Assembly: GCA_963972195.1 (NCBI GenBank)
Contig: CAXATH010000011.1
Coordinates: 1-64,000 of the forward strand
Source: Litorimonas sp963972195
GTDB lineage: Bacteria > Pseudomonadota > Alphaproteobacteria > Caulobacterales > Maricaulaceae
Direction of reading: 5' to 3'
DNA length: 64,000 bases
The notes under the pieces were generated by a model. It had not been told where the DNA came from. It did no database searches and was given only the letters and a program-made list of their open reading frames with translations. The first letter of the stretch is position 1, and each line of letters opens with the position of its first letter. Positions 1-8,241 of this stretch are shown here, in pieces. The translations under genes and the position numbers were made by a program.

Positions 1-159
1 CCGTCCGTAACACCAACACGCCACGCTAGCACGCCTGTCCGTGTGTCCGGAACATGGTGAGTATAGCCCGGCTTGAACGGGTGAGGACGCATCTCTTGAT
101 TTTCTTAACAAGCAATTGAAGTCATTGAGACTTTGGAGTCGATAAATGCGGATCTATTT

Positions 160-308
160 CCTCCACCGCGAAAGCGGGGGAGGTGTCCGATAGGACGGAG
201 GGGGCGCGCGTTGTCTGACGCGCCTAAAAACCATTTTCCGAAAATGCTAGTTTCGCCTACCCCCTCCGACCCCTTCGGGGCCACCTCCCCCGCCCCGGCG
301 GGGGAGGA
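160..308. repeat. Inverted pair of palindromic intergenic repeats (REPIN-like)
   Basis: Two related GC-rich palindromic units face each other. Unit A (about 160-204) has an outer stem at 160-169/174-183, an inner hairpin GTCC-GATA-GGAC (185-196) and ends in CGGAGGGGG (196-204). Unit B (260-308) is its reverse complement in plan: CCCCCTCCG (260-268), a UUCG-capped CCC/GGG hairpin (271-280) and a perfect 10-bp stem at 285-294/297-306. The outer stem and the nine-base end are conserved while the inner hairpin varies but stays paired. Rest of the interval 1-371: no coding sequence seen, only a weak CCCG/CGGG hairpin near 67-81. Copies elsewhere in the genome cannot be seen from here. Confidence 0.7.
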
Positions 309-371
309 GTAATGAGTTACGACGCTTTATAGGCTTAGGTTCAAAACCCGTAAACGGCGGAGGAAACTGAC

Positions 372-1781
372 TTACCCAATCGTCTCCAACCCGCCCATAT
401 ACGGCACGAGAGCTTTCGGCACTGTGATCGTGCCGTCTTCGTTCTGATAGTTTTCCAAAATAGCGACGAGCGTTCGGCCGACCGCGAGGCCGGAACCGTT
501 CAGAGTATGGACGAAACGGTTGTCTTTCTCCGCGAATTTATAGCGCGCCTGCATACGGCGAGCTTGGAAATCCCCGCAATTGGAAATGGAGCTGATTTCA
601 CGATAAGTGTTCTGGCTTGGGAGCCACACTTCGATGTCGTAGGTTTTACGCGCGCCAAATCCGAGATCGCCTGTGCAAAGCTCGACCACGCGATATGGCA
701 GTTCGAGTTTCTGCAACACCGCTTCGGCGCAGCGCAGCATATTTTTATGTTCGTCGTCACTTTCTTCGGGTTTGCAGATAGAAACAAGCTCGACCTTGTT
801 AAATTGATGCTGGCGGATCATGCCTTTGGTATCACGCCCCGCAGAACCTGCCTCGGAACGGAAACAAGGTGTGTGAGCTGTCAGGCGTTTGGGAAGCGCA
901 TCGGCGTCGAGGATGGATTCGCGAACTGTGTTGGTTAGGGAAACCTCGGCGGTTGGGATGAGGTAGTGTTCACTAGACACAACCTGAGCGCCATCGCCCG
1001 GTAATTTGACGCTCAACTGATTGCTTTCATCTTGAAAAACTTCAGCATCGGGGCCCTCTGGATAATAAATCCCTAGCTGACTAGGAACTTCATCCAAATT
1101 ATTCACACTAGTTGAAATGGCTTTATATAGATCGCTATCAAACTTAGGAAGTTGCCCGGTACCAAATAGGGCATTCCTTCTTACCAACAAAGGCGGCGTC
1201 GTTTCTTCAAACCCCTCCTCCGTTTGCATATCGAGCATCAGGCTCGCCAAAGCGCGATCCATGCGGGAGAGTGCGCCGCTAAGCACGACGAAGCGGCTTC
1301 CGCTCATCTTGGCGGCGGTTTCAAAATCCATCAGGCCGAGCGCGGTTCCGAGGTCATCATGGGATTGCGGCTCGAAGGAAAACTCTTTCGGCTCGCCCCA
1401 TTTGGCGACTTCAACATTGTCGTCTTCGCTCTCTCCGTCCGGCACATCGTCAAACGGGACATTGGGGAGACTGGCGAGAAGCATGTCTAATTGCGCTTTT
1501 TCGCTCTCGACCTGTTGGCCCATGGCGGCGATAACGTTTTTCGCGCCGGCCACTTCTGTCTTCAGGCGTTCGGCTTCTTCTTTGTCGCCTTTGCCCATTG
1601 CCTGACCGATAAGTTTGGAGCTTTTATTTCGGGCCGCCTCGGCCTCTTGCATGACCTGAGTCGCTTTACGGATAAGCGCGTCTTGATCCAAAATCTTTTT
1701 GGTCTTAGGCTCAAGTCCGCGCTTGGCCCAAAGGGCGTCATACTCGGCGGGGTTTTCGCGAATGGCTTTGATATCGTGCAT
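372..1781 (-). CDS. serS: Serine--tRNA ligase
   Basis: Class II aminoacyl-tRNA synthetase that charges tRNA(Ser) (and tRNA(Sec) where present) with serine in the cytoplasm. The 469-residue length is slightly long for SerRS. The N-terminal ~110 residues form the charged helical arm that grips the tRNA long variable arm; the catalytic domain shows motif 2 (FRSEAGSAGRDTKG followed by QHQFNKVE) and motif 3 (GSGLAVGRTLVAILENYQ). The start MHDIKAIRENP is the usual SerRS start. There is an insertion with an acidic loop around residues 220-265 before the TXE-type segment (IPTAEVSLTN). It is divergent from the DUF481 pair, with about 210 bases between, and appears monocistronic. Confidence 0.97.
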   Translation of the reverse strand: MHDIKAIRENPAEYDALWAKRGLEPKTKKILDQDALIRKATQVMQEAEAARNKSSKLIGQAMGKGDKEEAERLKTEVAGAKNVIAAMGQQVESEKAQLDMLLASLPNVPFDDVPDGESEDDNVEVAKWGEPKEFSFEPQSHDDLGTALGLMDFETAAKMSGSRFVVLSGALSRMDRALASLMLDMQTEEGFEETTPPLLVRRNALFGTGQLPKFDSDLYKAISTSVNNLDEVPSQLGIYYPEGPDAEVFQDESNQLSVKLPGDGAQVVSSEHYLIPTAEVSLTNTVRESILDADALPKRLTAHTPCFRSEAGSAGRDTKGMIRQHQFNKVELVSICKPEESDDEHKNMLRCAEAVLQKLELPYRVVELCTGDLGFGARKTYDIEVWLPSQNTYREISSISNCGDFQARRMQARYKFAEKDNRFVHTLNGSGLAVGRTLVAILENYQNEDGTITVPKALVPYMGGLETIG

Positions 1782-1993
1782 GTCAGGTCTATTCTATCTG
1801 CGGGGTCTATCCGACCAAATTGGCTATCTTCGCGACGCTATAACGGGCAAGGCGGCTTGCAACAAGTGCGCAAGACCTGTCATCCCGCCTTTAACCGCCG
1901 CAAGCGTTCATTTAACCTATGTTCATAATCAATTTTATATAAGCCGAGTTTTCAGCCCCGGATGGGCATCCCCTAACACAAGAGACAATTCCA

Positions 1994-2734
1994 ATGTTAC
2001 GTACACTTTCAATTTCTGCTTTGGTCTGGGCCGGAGCTGCCACAGTTTCCCACGCTCAGTTTACCGAAGGCTTTACCGGCGAAGCAGCGCTGAACGGCTC
2101 TTTGACGACCGGTAACACAGAAACAACGGATATTGGCTTTGGTCTGAAACTCGCCAAGGAAACGGACAATTGGAAACATTCCGTCAAGGCGTCTGCCGAT
2201 TACGGCAAGGCCGACGGCGAAGAGAACAAGAACCGATACGCGCTTGGCTATCAAATTGACCGCGATATCACTGAGCAGCTTTACGGCTATGCCAGTGCCG
2301 ATTATTTCAGCGATGACTTTGGCGCGTTCAAACAGGGCTATTTCCTCGGCACAGGTGTTGGCTACCAAATCCTGCCTGACGCCCCGCTCACCTGGAGCGT
2401 GGAAGCTGGCGGCGGTTACCGGTCGCAAAAAGCGCGTCTTCCGCTGAACAACCCAACCGGTCAGCCAAGCCGGACGGAAAATGAGATCGCTGGGCAGCTT
2501 GTTTCTGACCTTGATTATGTCTTTAACGAGCAAGTTTCGGCCTATAACGACACGGAACTTCTCTATTCCGCCTCTGACACATTCCTGACGAATGAAATCG
2601 GCGTGACGTCACAGCTCTTTGACAGCTTTGCCCTGCGCGCCTCTTTCCGCGTTGAACATCACACGGACGTCCCCGTTGGAACAGAAAAAACCGATACGAT
2701 TAGCCGAATCGGTATCGTCTATACTATGAAATAA
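1994..2734 (+). CDS. DUF481 family outer-membrane protein, copy 1
   Basis: A 246-residue exported protein of the DUF481 family, predicted outer-membrane beta-barrels of unknown function that are often salt- or stress-induced. It has a clear signal peptide (residues 1-21, cleavage after SHA), then alternating hydrophobic/polar strands rich in Gly, Tyr and Asn with motifs such as TGNTETTDIG near the N-terminus and FDSFALRASFRVE near the end. The next gene is a close paralogue with the same ending (KTDTISR.GIVY.M). A GC-rich hairpin (2744-2765) lies just after the stop and may attenuate transcription between the two copies. Confidence 0.85.
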   Translation: MLRTLSISALVWAGAATVSHAQFTEGFTGEAALNGSLTTGNTETTDIGFGLKLAKETDNWKHSVKASADYGKADGEENKNRYALGYQIDRDITEQLYGYASADYFSDDFGAFKQGYFLGTGVGYQILPDAPLTWSVEAGGGYRSQKARLPLNNPTGQPSRTENEIAGQLVSDLDYVFNEQVSAYNDTELLYSASDTFLTNEIGVTSQLFDSFALRASFRVEHHTDVPVGTEKTDTISRIGIVYTMK

Positions 2735-2743
2735 AGTGTGTGT

Positions 2744-2765
2744 GGGCGGAGGTCAGTCTTCGCCC
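2744..2765 (+). terminator. Hairpin between the DUF481 paralogues
   Basis: GGGCGGAG and CTTCGCCC pair (one G-U) around a six-base loop directly after the first DUF481 stop. There is no T-run, so it may be an attenuator or an mRNA-stabilising stem rather than a true intrinsic terminator. Confidence 0.3.
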
Positions 2766-2851
2766 CGCACCCACCACACGTCAGGAATAGTTTACGTCAG
2801 CTTAACCGTCATTTCCTATAGCCAGTAGAATCTTACCTTCAGGAGCCTAAC

Positions 2852-3601
2852 ATGTACCGCCTTGCCTTTTCTGCCGTTTTTGCCATCTCCCTCAGCCTGG
2901 GTGTGGCGGGACAGTCAGAGGCATCGGAAGAGATTGGATGGACGGGCGAAGCCTCGCTCAACGGCGCGAAAACCACCGGAAATAACGAGACCACAGATCT
3001 CGGCTTTGCCATCAAAATGGAAAACCGCGGCAGTGACTGGCGTCATTCCGCCAAAGTGTCTGCCGATTATGGCCGAAATCAGGGCGAAACCAATAAGCGG
3101 CGCTATCGTCTGGGCTATAAAATTGGCCGCGATTTTGCCCCGGCCATTTATGGCTATGCCAATGCAGATTATTTCAATGATAGCTTCGGCGCCTATAAAA
3201 GCGGCTATTTCGCCGGCGGCGGTGTGGGATACAGCCTCATCGTCGATGATCCTACCCAGTGGCAGGTCGAAAGCGGTGCGGGCTTTCGCTCTCAAAAGGC
3301 GCGTCTGGCGCCGGGAAATCCGCTTGGCGTCGCCAGTATGAAAGAAGATTTCATCAGCGCGCGCGTTTATTCTGATTTCGAGCATGCCTTTAACGAGCAA
3401 GTCACCTTTTCAAATGACACAGAAGTGCTCTACTCGGAACTGGACACATTCTTTGTTAATGAAGCCGGCATTACGTCAAATCTGTTCGACAGCTTTGCCA
3501 TTCGCGCCTCATTCCGCGTGGAGACCCATAGCGACGTGCCGGACGGGCGCGAGAAAACCGATACGATCAGCCGTTTGGGCATTGTCTATAAAATGAATTA
3601 G
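2852..3601 (+). CDS. DUF481 family outer-membrane protein, copy 2
   Basis: Paralogue of the gene directly upstream: 249 residues, signal peptide 1-24 (cleavage near SEA), same barrel pattern with TTGNNETTDLGF, RSQKARL and FDSFAIRASFRVE in register with copy 1. By eye well over half of the mature residues are identical, so this is a tandem duplication that has had time to diverge, mostly in the first 30 mature residues and around the LAPGNPLGV loop. A ribosome-binding site (AGGAG) precedes the ATG. The palindrome GGGCGCGCCC follows the stop. Specific function is unknown. Confidence 0.85.
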   Translation: MYRLAFSAVFAISLSLGVAGQSEASEEIGWTGEASLNGAKTTGNNETTDLGFAIKMENRGSDWRHSAKVSADYGRNQGETNKRRYRLGYKIGRDFAPAIYGYANADYFNDSFGAYKSGYFAGGGVGYSLIVDDPTQWQVESGAGFRSQKARLAPGNPLGVASMKEDFISARVYSDFEHAFNEQVTFSNDTEVLYSELDTFFVNEAGITSNLFDSFAIRASFRVETHSDVPDGREKTDTISRLGIVYKMN

Positions 3602-3655
3602 GGCGCGCCCTACTCTCAGATAGATACAATCAAGGATTTGGGTTAGATAGACTCC

Positions 3656-4159
3656 ATGACCCAATCCTCTCTATATCTGCTTTTAATGCGCCATGCGAAA
3701 TCGTCATGGGCGGAGGCGGGGCTGACGGATCATCAACGCCCTCTGAATGCTCGCGGCGAAAAGGCCGCAACGGATGTCGGCGCGGAGCTTTACGCGCGGG
3801 GGTATGCGCCGGATATAATCTGGAGTTCTGATTCAAAGCGCACGCGCCTGACCGCCATGCGCCTGATACGCGCCATACCCGGCGCTCAGGAAGTACATTA
3901 CAATCCGGACTTTTATCACGCCGGGCCGGAAGAAGTTCTCCAGATATGCAACGGCACAGCTTTCCCTGAGAGAAATCTCATGTTGCTGGGTCACAATCCG
4001 GGGTGGGCAGAGCTTCATTATTACCTAAGTGGACAGGAGCATAACTTCCCGACTGCCGCATGCGCGGTCTATAAAGCAAAAAAATCACTCCCTGCGAACT
4101 GGCTCACACCGGAAAACTGGCGGCTTGTCGATCTCATTCTTCCCAGAGAGTTAGAGTGA
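3656..4159 (+). CDS. SixA-type histidine phosphatase
   Basis: A 167-residue member of the histidine phosphatase superfamily, SixA branch. The catalytic RHG-type motif is LLLMRHAKSSW, with R12 and H13 (the phospho-accepting His), and a second conserved His lies in the MLLGHNPGW segment. SixA enzymes in other bacteria dephosphorylate histidine-phosphotransfer proteins, including NPr of the nitrogen PTS; the target here is unknown. It is cytoplasmic with no signal peptide. Its stop codon overlaps the GTG start of the next small gene (GTGA), so the two are translationally coupled. Confidence 0.85.
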   Translation: MTQSSLYLLLMRHAKSSWAEAGLTDHQRPLNARGEKAATDVGAELYARGYAPDIIWSSDSKRTRLTAMRLIRAIPGAQEVHYNPDFYHAGPEEVLQICNGTAFPERNLMLLGHNPGWAELHYYLSGQEHNFPTAACAVYKAKKSLPANWLTPENWRLVDLILPRELE

Positions 4160-4335
4160 AAACGCTTATCGCGATTCTGAAAGTCTATTGGGCATTTCTC
4201 TATTACCCTCTCCTACTGGCCCTTTTTATCTGGTTATGGGTAAAAGGCGTGCATTGGGCGTGGGGCGCAATTGTTGTGATCGCGATGGTCGTGTTTGATC
4301 CCATCTGGATCCGTCTTTTCTTTCGCCGCAAATGA
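4156..4335 (+). CDS. Small membrane protein, 59 residues, coupled to SixA
   Basis: Short frame with GTG start overlapping the upstream stop by four bases (GTGA) and TGA stop at 4333-4335. The product starts MKTLIAILKVYW and ends RLFFRRK; it has two predicted membrane segments (about residues 12-29 and 34-52) rich in Trp, Leu and Val, and a positive tail, so both ends probably face the cytoplasm. I do not recognise the family. The evidence is the overlap, uninterrupted hydrophobic pattern and lack of a competing gene on the other strand. Confidence 0.6.
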   Translation: MKTLIAILKVYWAFLYYPLLLALFIWLWVKGVHWAWGAIVVIAMVVFDPIWIRLFFRRK

Positions 4336-4533
4336 ACAAGAACCCACCCTCTTGCGCGAGACGGCTGGCTTCAGGGTTTAAACGCAGGATCTGTTAACCC
4401 TAATCACATTTGCCGAAAATTACGCGTGACAAAATACAATCGAAGGTTTATAGCTGTTTTTGTTGCCTGACACCACTTCCACTCCCCGTCCGGCAGCATG
4501 ACAATCCTTACCTATTCCCAGGAAGGTTTGAAC

Positions 4534-4575
4534 AGGTCGCCTCACATGTTTCGCGACGAAGCACGGAGGCGACCT
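4534..4575. other. Long inverted repeat between convergent genes
   Basis: AGGTCGCCTC (4534-4543) and GAGGCGACCT (4566-4575) are perfect reverse complements with a 22-base loop. It lies in the 252-base gap between the convergent small membrane gene and the DoxX-like gene. No T-run follows on either strand, so it is not a standard terminator. The rest of 4336-4587 shows no reading frame I can support. Confidence 0.45.
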
Positions 4576-4587
4576 ATTTCAGTACGC

Positions 4588-5001
4588 TTAGCTCCATTTC
4601 CCTTTTAGACTTAAGAGAGTATCCTCTCTGCGAAGGATAAAGAGCAATATCATCGCCCCAAGTGTCGGTAGAGCAGCGAGGAAAATCAGGGTGAAGCTAT
4701 CGGAAAACGGCACGAGGCTTTTGACTGTAAACAAAGTTCCAAGACCGTGAATGATCATAACAAGGCCATAAGAAATCCGCTTTTTCAGGCCGATCACAAA
4801 CGCAAATATAACGATCAGTAAAAAACCCCCGATAACTTGGGGTGGTATCGCGGCGAGACTTAACTTTCCGATTTTATAGAATTTGTTGGCGACATTTTCA
4901 GCATGCTGAGCGTCGGAAAACCGGTCCAAGGCCCACATCAGCATGAAATAAGCAATGAACAGACGTGTCAGTAAAAGCGCAGGCTTTAGGTGTTTAGGCA
5001 T
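4588..5001 (-). CDS. DoxX-like membrane protein
   Basis: A 137-residue integral membrane protein with four predicted helices (roughly residues 8-26, 50-72, 77-99 and 104-126), the plan of DoxX/DoxD-like proteins, with an R-x-F-I-A-Y-F start of helix 1 and GGF near helix 2. The reading frame extends to a TTG at 5016, but the ATG at 5001 preceded by GAGAG is the better start. Function is unknown; DoxX-like proteins are linked to redox or respiratory stress in other bacteria. It lies about 75 bases downstream of gltX in the same orientation. Confidence 0.6.
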   Translation of the reverse strand: MPKHLKPALLLTRLFIAYFMLMWALDRFSDAQHAENVANKFYKIGKLSLAAIPPQVIGGFLLIVIFAFVIGLKKRISYGLVMIIHGLGTLFTVKSLVPFSDSFTLIFLAALPTLGAMILLFILRREDTLLSLKGKWS

Positions 5002-5074
5002 AGTGGTTTCTCTCAAAATATTGTGTGTCGAATAACGGGGCCCTGCCTGACATCCAACACACAGTTTTGTGAGC

Positions 5075-6427
5075 TTACCCTGCTTTTCCGCCCAACCTGG
5101 CTTTGGCCCTGTCTGCCCCCATCAGCGCTAATAGAGGTCCCATTTCTGGGCCGTGGTCCATACCGGTCAGGGCGCGGCGAAGCGGCATGAACAAGCCCTT
5201 CCCTTTGCGCCCGGTCTCTGTTTTCACCGTAGTGAGCCAAGGGCCCCAACTGTCCTTATCCACTGAGTGGGGCATCAGCGCCGCAGCTTGAGCGCAGAAC
5301 TCTTTATCCTCGCCTTCGATCTTACCCTCAGATTTTTCAAACAAAATTCGAGACCAGTCTTCGACGTCTGAAAGTTTCTCGACATTAGACCGGACAGCAA
5401 GCCAAAGAGCTTCACCGCCAGAAACGCCGAGGGCGTCCAAACGTTCTTTCACATCCTCATAAGGGGTCTCGTGGAGCAGACGTCCATTAATGAGCAGAAG
5501 CTCTGCCTCGTCAAACCGGGCCGGAGCGCGGCCAACTTTATCAAAACTAAACTCCTCAATAAGTACATCCATAGAAGGGCGCGCCTCAATCGGGTCCGAC
5601 GTGCCAATTTTACCGAGCAGTGAACAAATAGCGAGCGGTTCAATATGCTGATCCCGTAATTCCCCCATGGAGAGTGAGCCCAGCCGCTTGGAGAGGCCTT
5701 TCCCGTCTGCGCCAACCAAAAGCGGCATATGCGCGAATTTCGGGAGGTGATCGGATAGCGCTTGGAAGATTTCAATTTGCGCGCCCGAATTGGTGACATG
5801 GTCTTCGCCGCGAATAACATGTGTAATTTTTGCGTCGATATCGTCCACGACGCTCGGGAGCGTATAGAGGAAGGAGCCGTCCGCGCGAATAAGCACGGGA
5901 TCGGAGATGGAAGCGGTTTCGATGGACTGCTCGCCGCGTACGACATCGTCCCATGTCACGGGATTCCCGGAGAGTTTGAAACGCCAATGCGGCTGGCGGC
6001 CTTCGGCCTCCAAGGCTTTCTTGTCTTCTTCGCTCAAAGTTAGCGCGTGGCGATTATAGACGGGCGGCTTGCCTTGAACGCGCTGTAATTTGCGCTGACG
6101 GTCAAGTTCATCGGCTGTTTCATAGCAGGGGTAAAGAGTGCCCTCTTTCTTCAGCTTATCCGCCGCGGCTTCGTATTTATCAAAACGGTCTGACTGACTG
6201 AACGTCTCATCCCATTTCAGACCGAGCCAGGTCAGGTCTTCGCGCAGCCCGTCTTCATAAGCTTTGGTGCTGCGCTCCACATCGGTATCATCAATTCTAA
6301 GGATGAAAGCTCCATTGTTCTTGCGAGCGAACAACCAGTTGAGCAGCGCCGTGCGCACATTGCCGACATGGAGCTTACCCGTCGGGGACGGAGCGAATCT
6401 AACGCGAGGAGTATTTGAGGCGGACAT
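5075..6427 (-). CDS. gltX: Glutamate--tRNA ligase
   Basis: Class I synthetase that charges tRNA(Glu), 450 residues. The HIGH-type motif is PSPTGKLHVGN near residue 14 and the KMSKS-type loop is GKGLSKRLGS. Alphaproteobacteria commonly carry two GluRS paralogues, one of which may act on tRNA(Gln) to feed the GatCAB amidotransferase. The loop reading LSKR and the slightly short C-terminal anticodon domain leave open which paralogue this is. The first ATG at 6427 gives a typical N-terminus. nadE lies 23 bases upstream, so co-transcription is likely. Confidence 0.95.
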   Translation of the reverse strand: MSASNTPRVRFAPSPTGKLHVGNVRTALLNWLFARKNNGAFILRIDDTDVERSTKAYEDGLREDLTWLGLKWDETFSQSDRFDKYEAAADKLKKEGTLYPCYETADELDRQRKLQRVQGKPPVYNRHALTLSEEDKKALEAEGRQPHWRFKLSGNPVTWDDVVRGEQSIETASISDPVLIRADGSFLYTLPSVVDDIDAKITHVIRGEDHVTNSGAQIEIFQALSDHLPKFAHMPLLVGADGKGLSKRLGSLSMGELRDQHIEPLAICSLLGKIGTSDPIEARPSMDVLIEEFSFDKVGRAPARFDEAELLLINGRLLHETPYEDVKERLDALGVSGGEALWLAVRSNVEKLSDVEDWSRILFEKSEGKIEGEDKEFCAQAAALMPHSVDKDSWGPWLTTVKTETGRKGKGLFMPLRRALTGMDHGPEMGPLLALMGADRAKARLGGKAG

Positions 6428-6450
6428 ATAATCTTCTTACGGTTCAGATT

Positions 6451-8121
6451 TTAAGGTTCAATTTGGGGCACGGCATCGCGGTATCGGTTTGTAATCGGAT
6501 AGCGGCGATCTCGGCCAAAGTTTTTAATGCCGATTTTCACGCCGGGCGGCGCCTGTCGACGTTTATATTCGGCGATATAGAGGAGATTTTGAATGCGGGC
6601 TATATCTTTTGGCGTATGCCCCCGATCAATGAGAGCCTCTACGGGCCATTCATAATCGATAAGGCCGCGGAGGATGTCATCCAGCACGTCATATTCTGGG
6701 AGAGAATCGCTGTCTTTCTGATCGTCTCGGAGTTCCGCCGACGGCGGCTTGGTGATGATGCGCGTCGGTATAGGGGCTTCTCCACCGAGGAGGTCATCTG
6801 GCGTATGGGCATTTCGCCACTCCGCCAAGGTAAATACTTCCGTCTTATAGAGATCTTTCAAGGGATTGTACCCGCCGCACATGTCGCCGTAGAGCGTCGC
6901 ATAGCCGACGGCCATTTCAGATTTATTGCCAGTCGTCACCAACATCGGACCAAATTTATTTGACAGCGCCATAAGGGTAAGCGCGCGGGAGCGGGACTGG
7001 ATATTTTCTTCCGTGGTGTCGGGCGTCGTGCCGTCGAACAGAGGCCCGAGCATTTCATCAAAAGCGTCTATTGCGGGTTTGATTTCAATAATGTCATACC
7101 GACAGCCCAGCCGCTGGGCGCAGCTTCTCGCATCTTCCAGGCTGTCAGAGCTTGTATAACGGGTCGGCATCATCACGCACCACACCCGGTCTTTACCGAG
7201 AGCGTCCACCGCAATCGTCGCGGCCATGGCGCTGTCTATACCGCCTGACATGCCGAGGACGACCTGTTTGAAGCCGTTTTTGTTGACGTAATCGCCAAGT
7301 CCCAAACAAGTCGCGCGCCAATCCGCTTCGTAGCCAGTGAGCTGCGCCTCAATTTTTGCCTTTTTACAAACCCATTTTCCGCCTTCTTTCTCCCAGACGG
7401 AGACGTCGTAATCCGGCACGAAACTTTTGAGAGATTGGACGATGGCGCCTGCCGCGCTCATGGAGAAACTGGAGCCGTCAAAAACTAGCTCGTCCTGTCC
7501 GCCGACTTGGTTGACGTAAATGAGCGGCAGGCCGGAGGTGTGGACTTTGTCGCCAAGCGCTTCGGTGCGTTCGGACAGAGCCGTCCGCCGCCAAGGCGAG
7601 CCATTTGGCGAGATCATCAGTTCGGCGCCTCTCGCCCGAAGATGGGACGCTACCCCCTCTTGCCAGAGATCTTCACAAATTGGCAGACCGATCATAACCC
7701 CTTTAAATTCAATAGGATCAGGCAGAGGCCCCCGCGTGAAAATACGGGCTTCATCGAACACACCGTAATTCGGTAAATGATGTTTATATCGGGCGTCGGT
7801 GATTTCTCCGCCTCGCATAAATAAGGCGGCGTTATAGAGATGCGCGCCGTCTGCCCAAGGCAGATTAAAGACCACGGCAGGCCCATCTTTCGTCAATTTC
7901 GCAAAGTCTTCGGCCAGTAACCTACAGTCTTTGACCGCAGCCGGTTTTAATACCAAATCCTCCGCCGGATAGCCGATTATAAGTTGTTCCGGCAGGACTA
8001 AAATATCCGCCCCGTCCGCCTTTGCCCGCTCAAAAGCTTCTGTGGCCAAGGCAATATTCCCCCCCAAATCACCTACTGTAGGATTGAGCTGAGCAGAAGC
8101 AATTTTAAGGCGTGTCGTCAT
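6451..8121 (-). CDS. nadE: Glutamine-dependent NAD+ synthetase
   Basis: A two-domain enzyme of 556 residues that amidates nicotinic acid adenine dinucleotide to NAD+, using ammonia from glutamine. Residues ~1-250 are a nitrilase-type glutaminase with the Glu (LPEQLIIGYP), Lys (KHHLPNYGVFDE) and Cys (GLPICEDLW) of the triad. Residues ~280-556 are the synthetase with the PP-loop LGMSGGIDSAMAA. The frame runs upstream to a TTG at 8157, but the ATG at 8121 (MTTRLKIASAQLNPTVGD) fits the family start. It lies upstream of gltX on the same strand. Confidence 0.96.
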   Translation of the reverse strand: MTTRLKIASAQLNPTVGDLGGNIALATEAFERAKADGADILVLPEQLIIGYPAEDLVLKPAAVKDCRLLAEDFAKLTKDGPAVVFNLPWADGAHLYNAALFMRGGEITDARYKHHLPNYGVFDEARIFTRGPLPDPIEFKGVMIGLPICEDLWQEGVASHLRARGAELMISPNGSPWRRTALSERTEALGDKVHTSGLPLIYVNQVGGQDELVFDGSSFSMSAAGAIVQSLKSFVPDYDVSVWEKEGGKWVCKKAKIEAQLTGYEADWRATCLGLGDYVNKNGFKQVVLGMSGGIDSAMAATIAVDALGKDRVWCVMMPTRYTSSDSLEDARSCAQRLGCRYDIIEIKPAIDAFDEMLGPLFDGTTPDTTEENIQSRSRALTLMALSNKFGPMLVTTGNKSEMAVGYATLYGDMCGGYNPLKDLYKTEVFTLAEWRNAHTPDDLLGGEAPIPTRIITKPPSAELRDDQKDSDSLPEYDVLDDILRGLIDYEWPVEALIDRGHTPKDIARIQNLLYIAEYKRRQAPPGVKIGIKNFGRDRRYPITNRYRDAVPQIEP

Positions 8122-8241
8122 GAAAAAGGGTGTAGCGGCGCGGGGGGTAAGCGGCAAGGTTTAAAGGTGGCTTGGCGCAGGTCCAAAAACGTTTCCCGGA
8201 AAACCAAAAAGGAAACGCGCCTTATTTTAGTAAATTTTACA

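Noticed and set aside
1..159. Possible 4.5S, tmRNA or tRNA fragment at the left edge
   Set aside because: No conserved SRP loop, T-arm or CCA-adjacent pattern is seen; only a weak hairpin near 67-81.
5762..6043. Plus-strand frames inside gltX, uvrC, guaB and other genes
   Set aside because: They are opposite-strand shadows of strongly supported genes and have no family features of their own.
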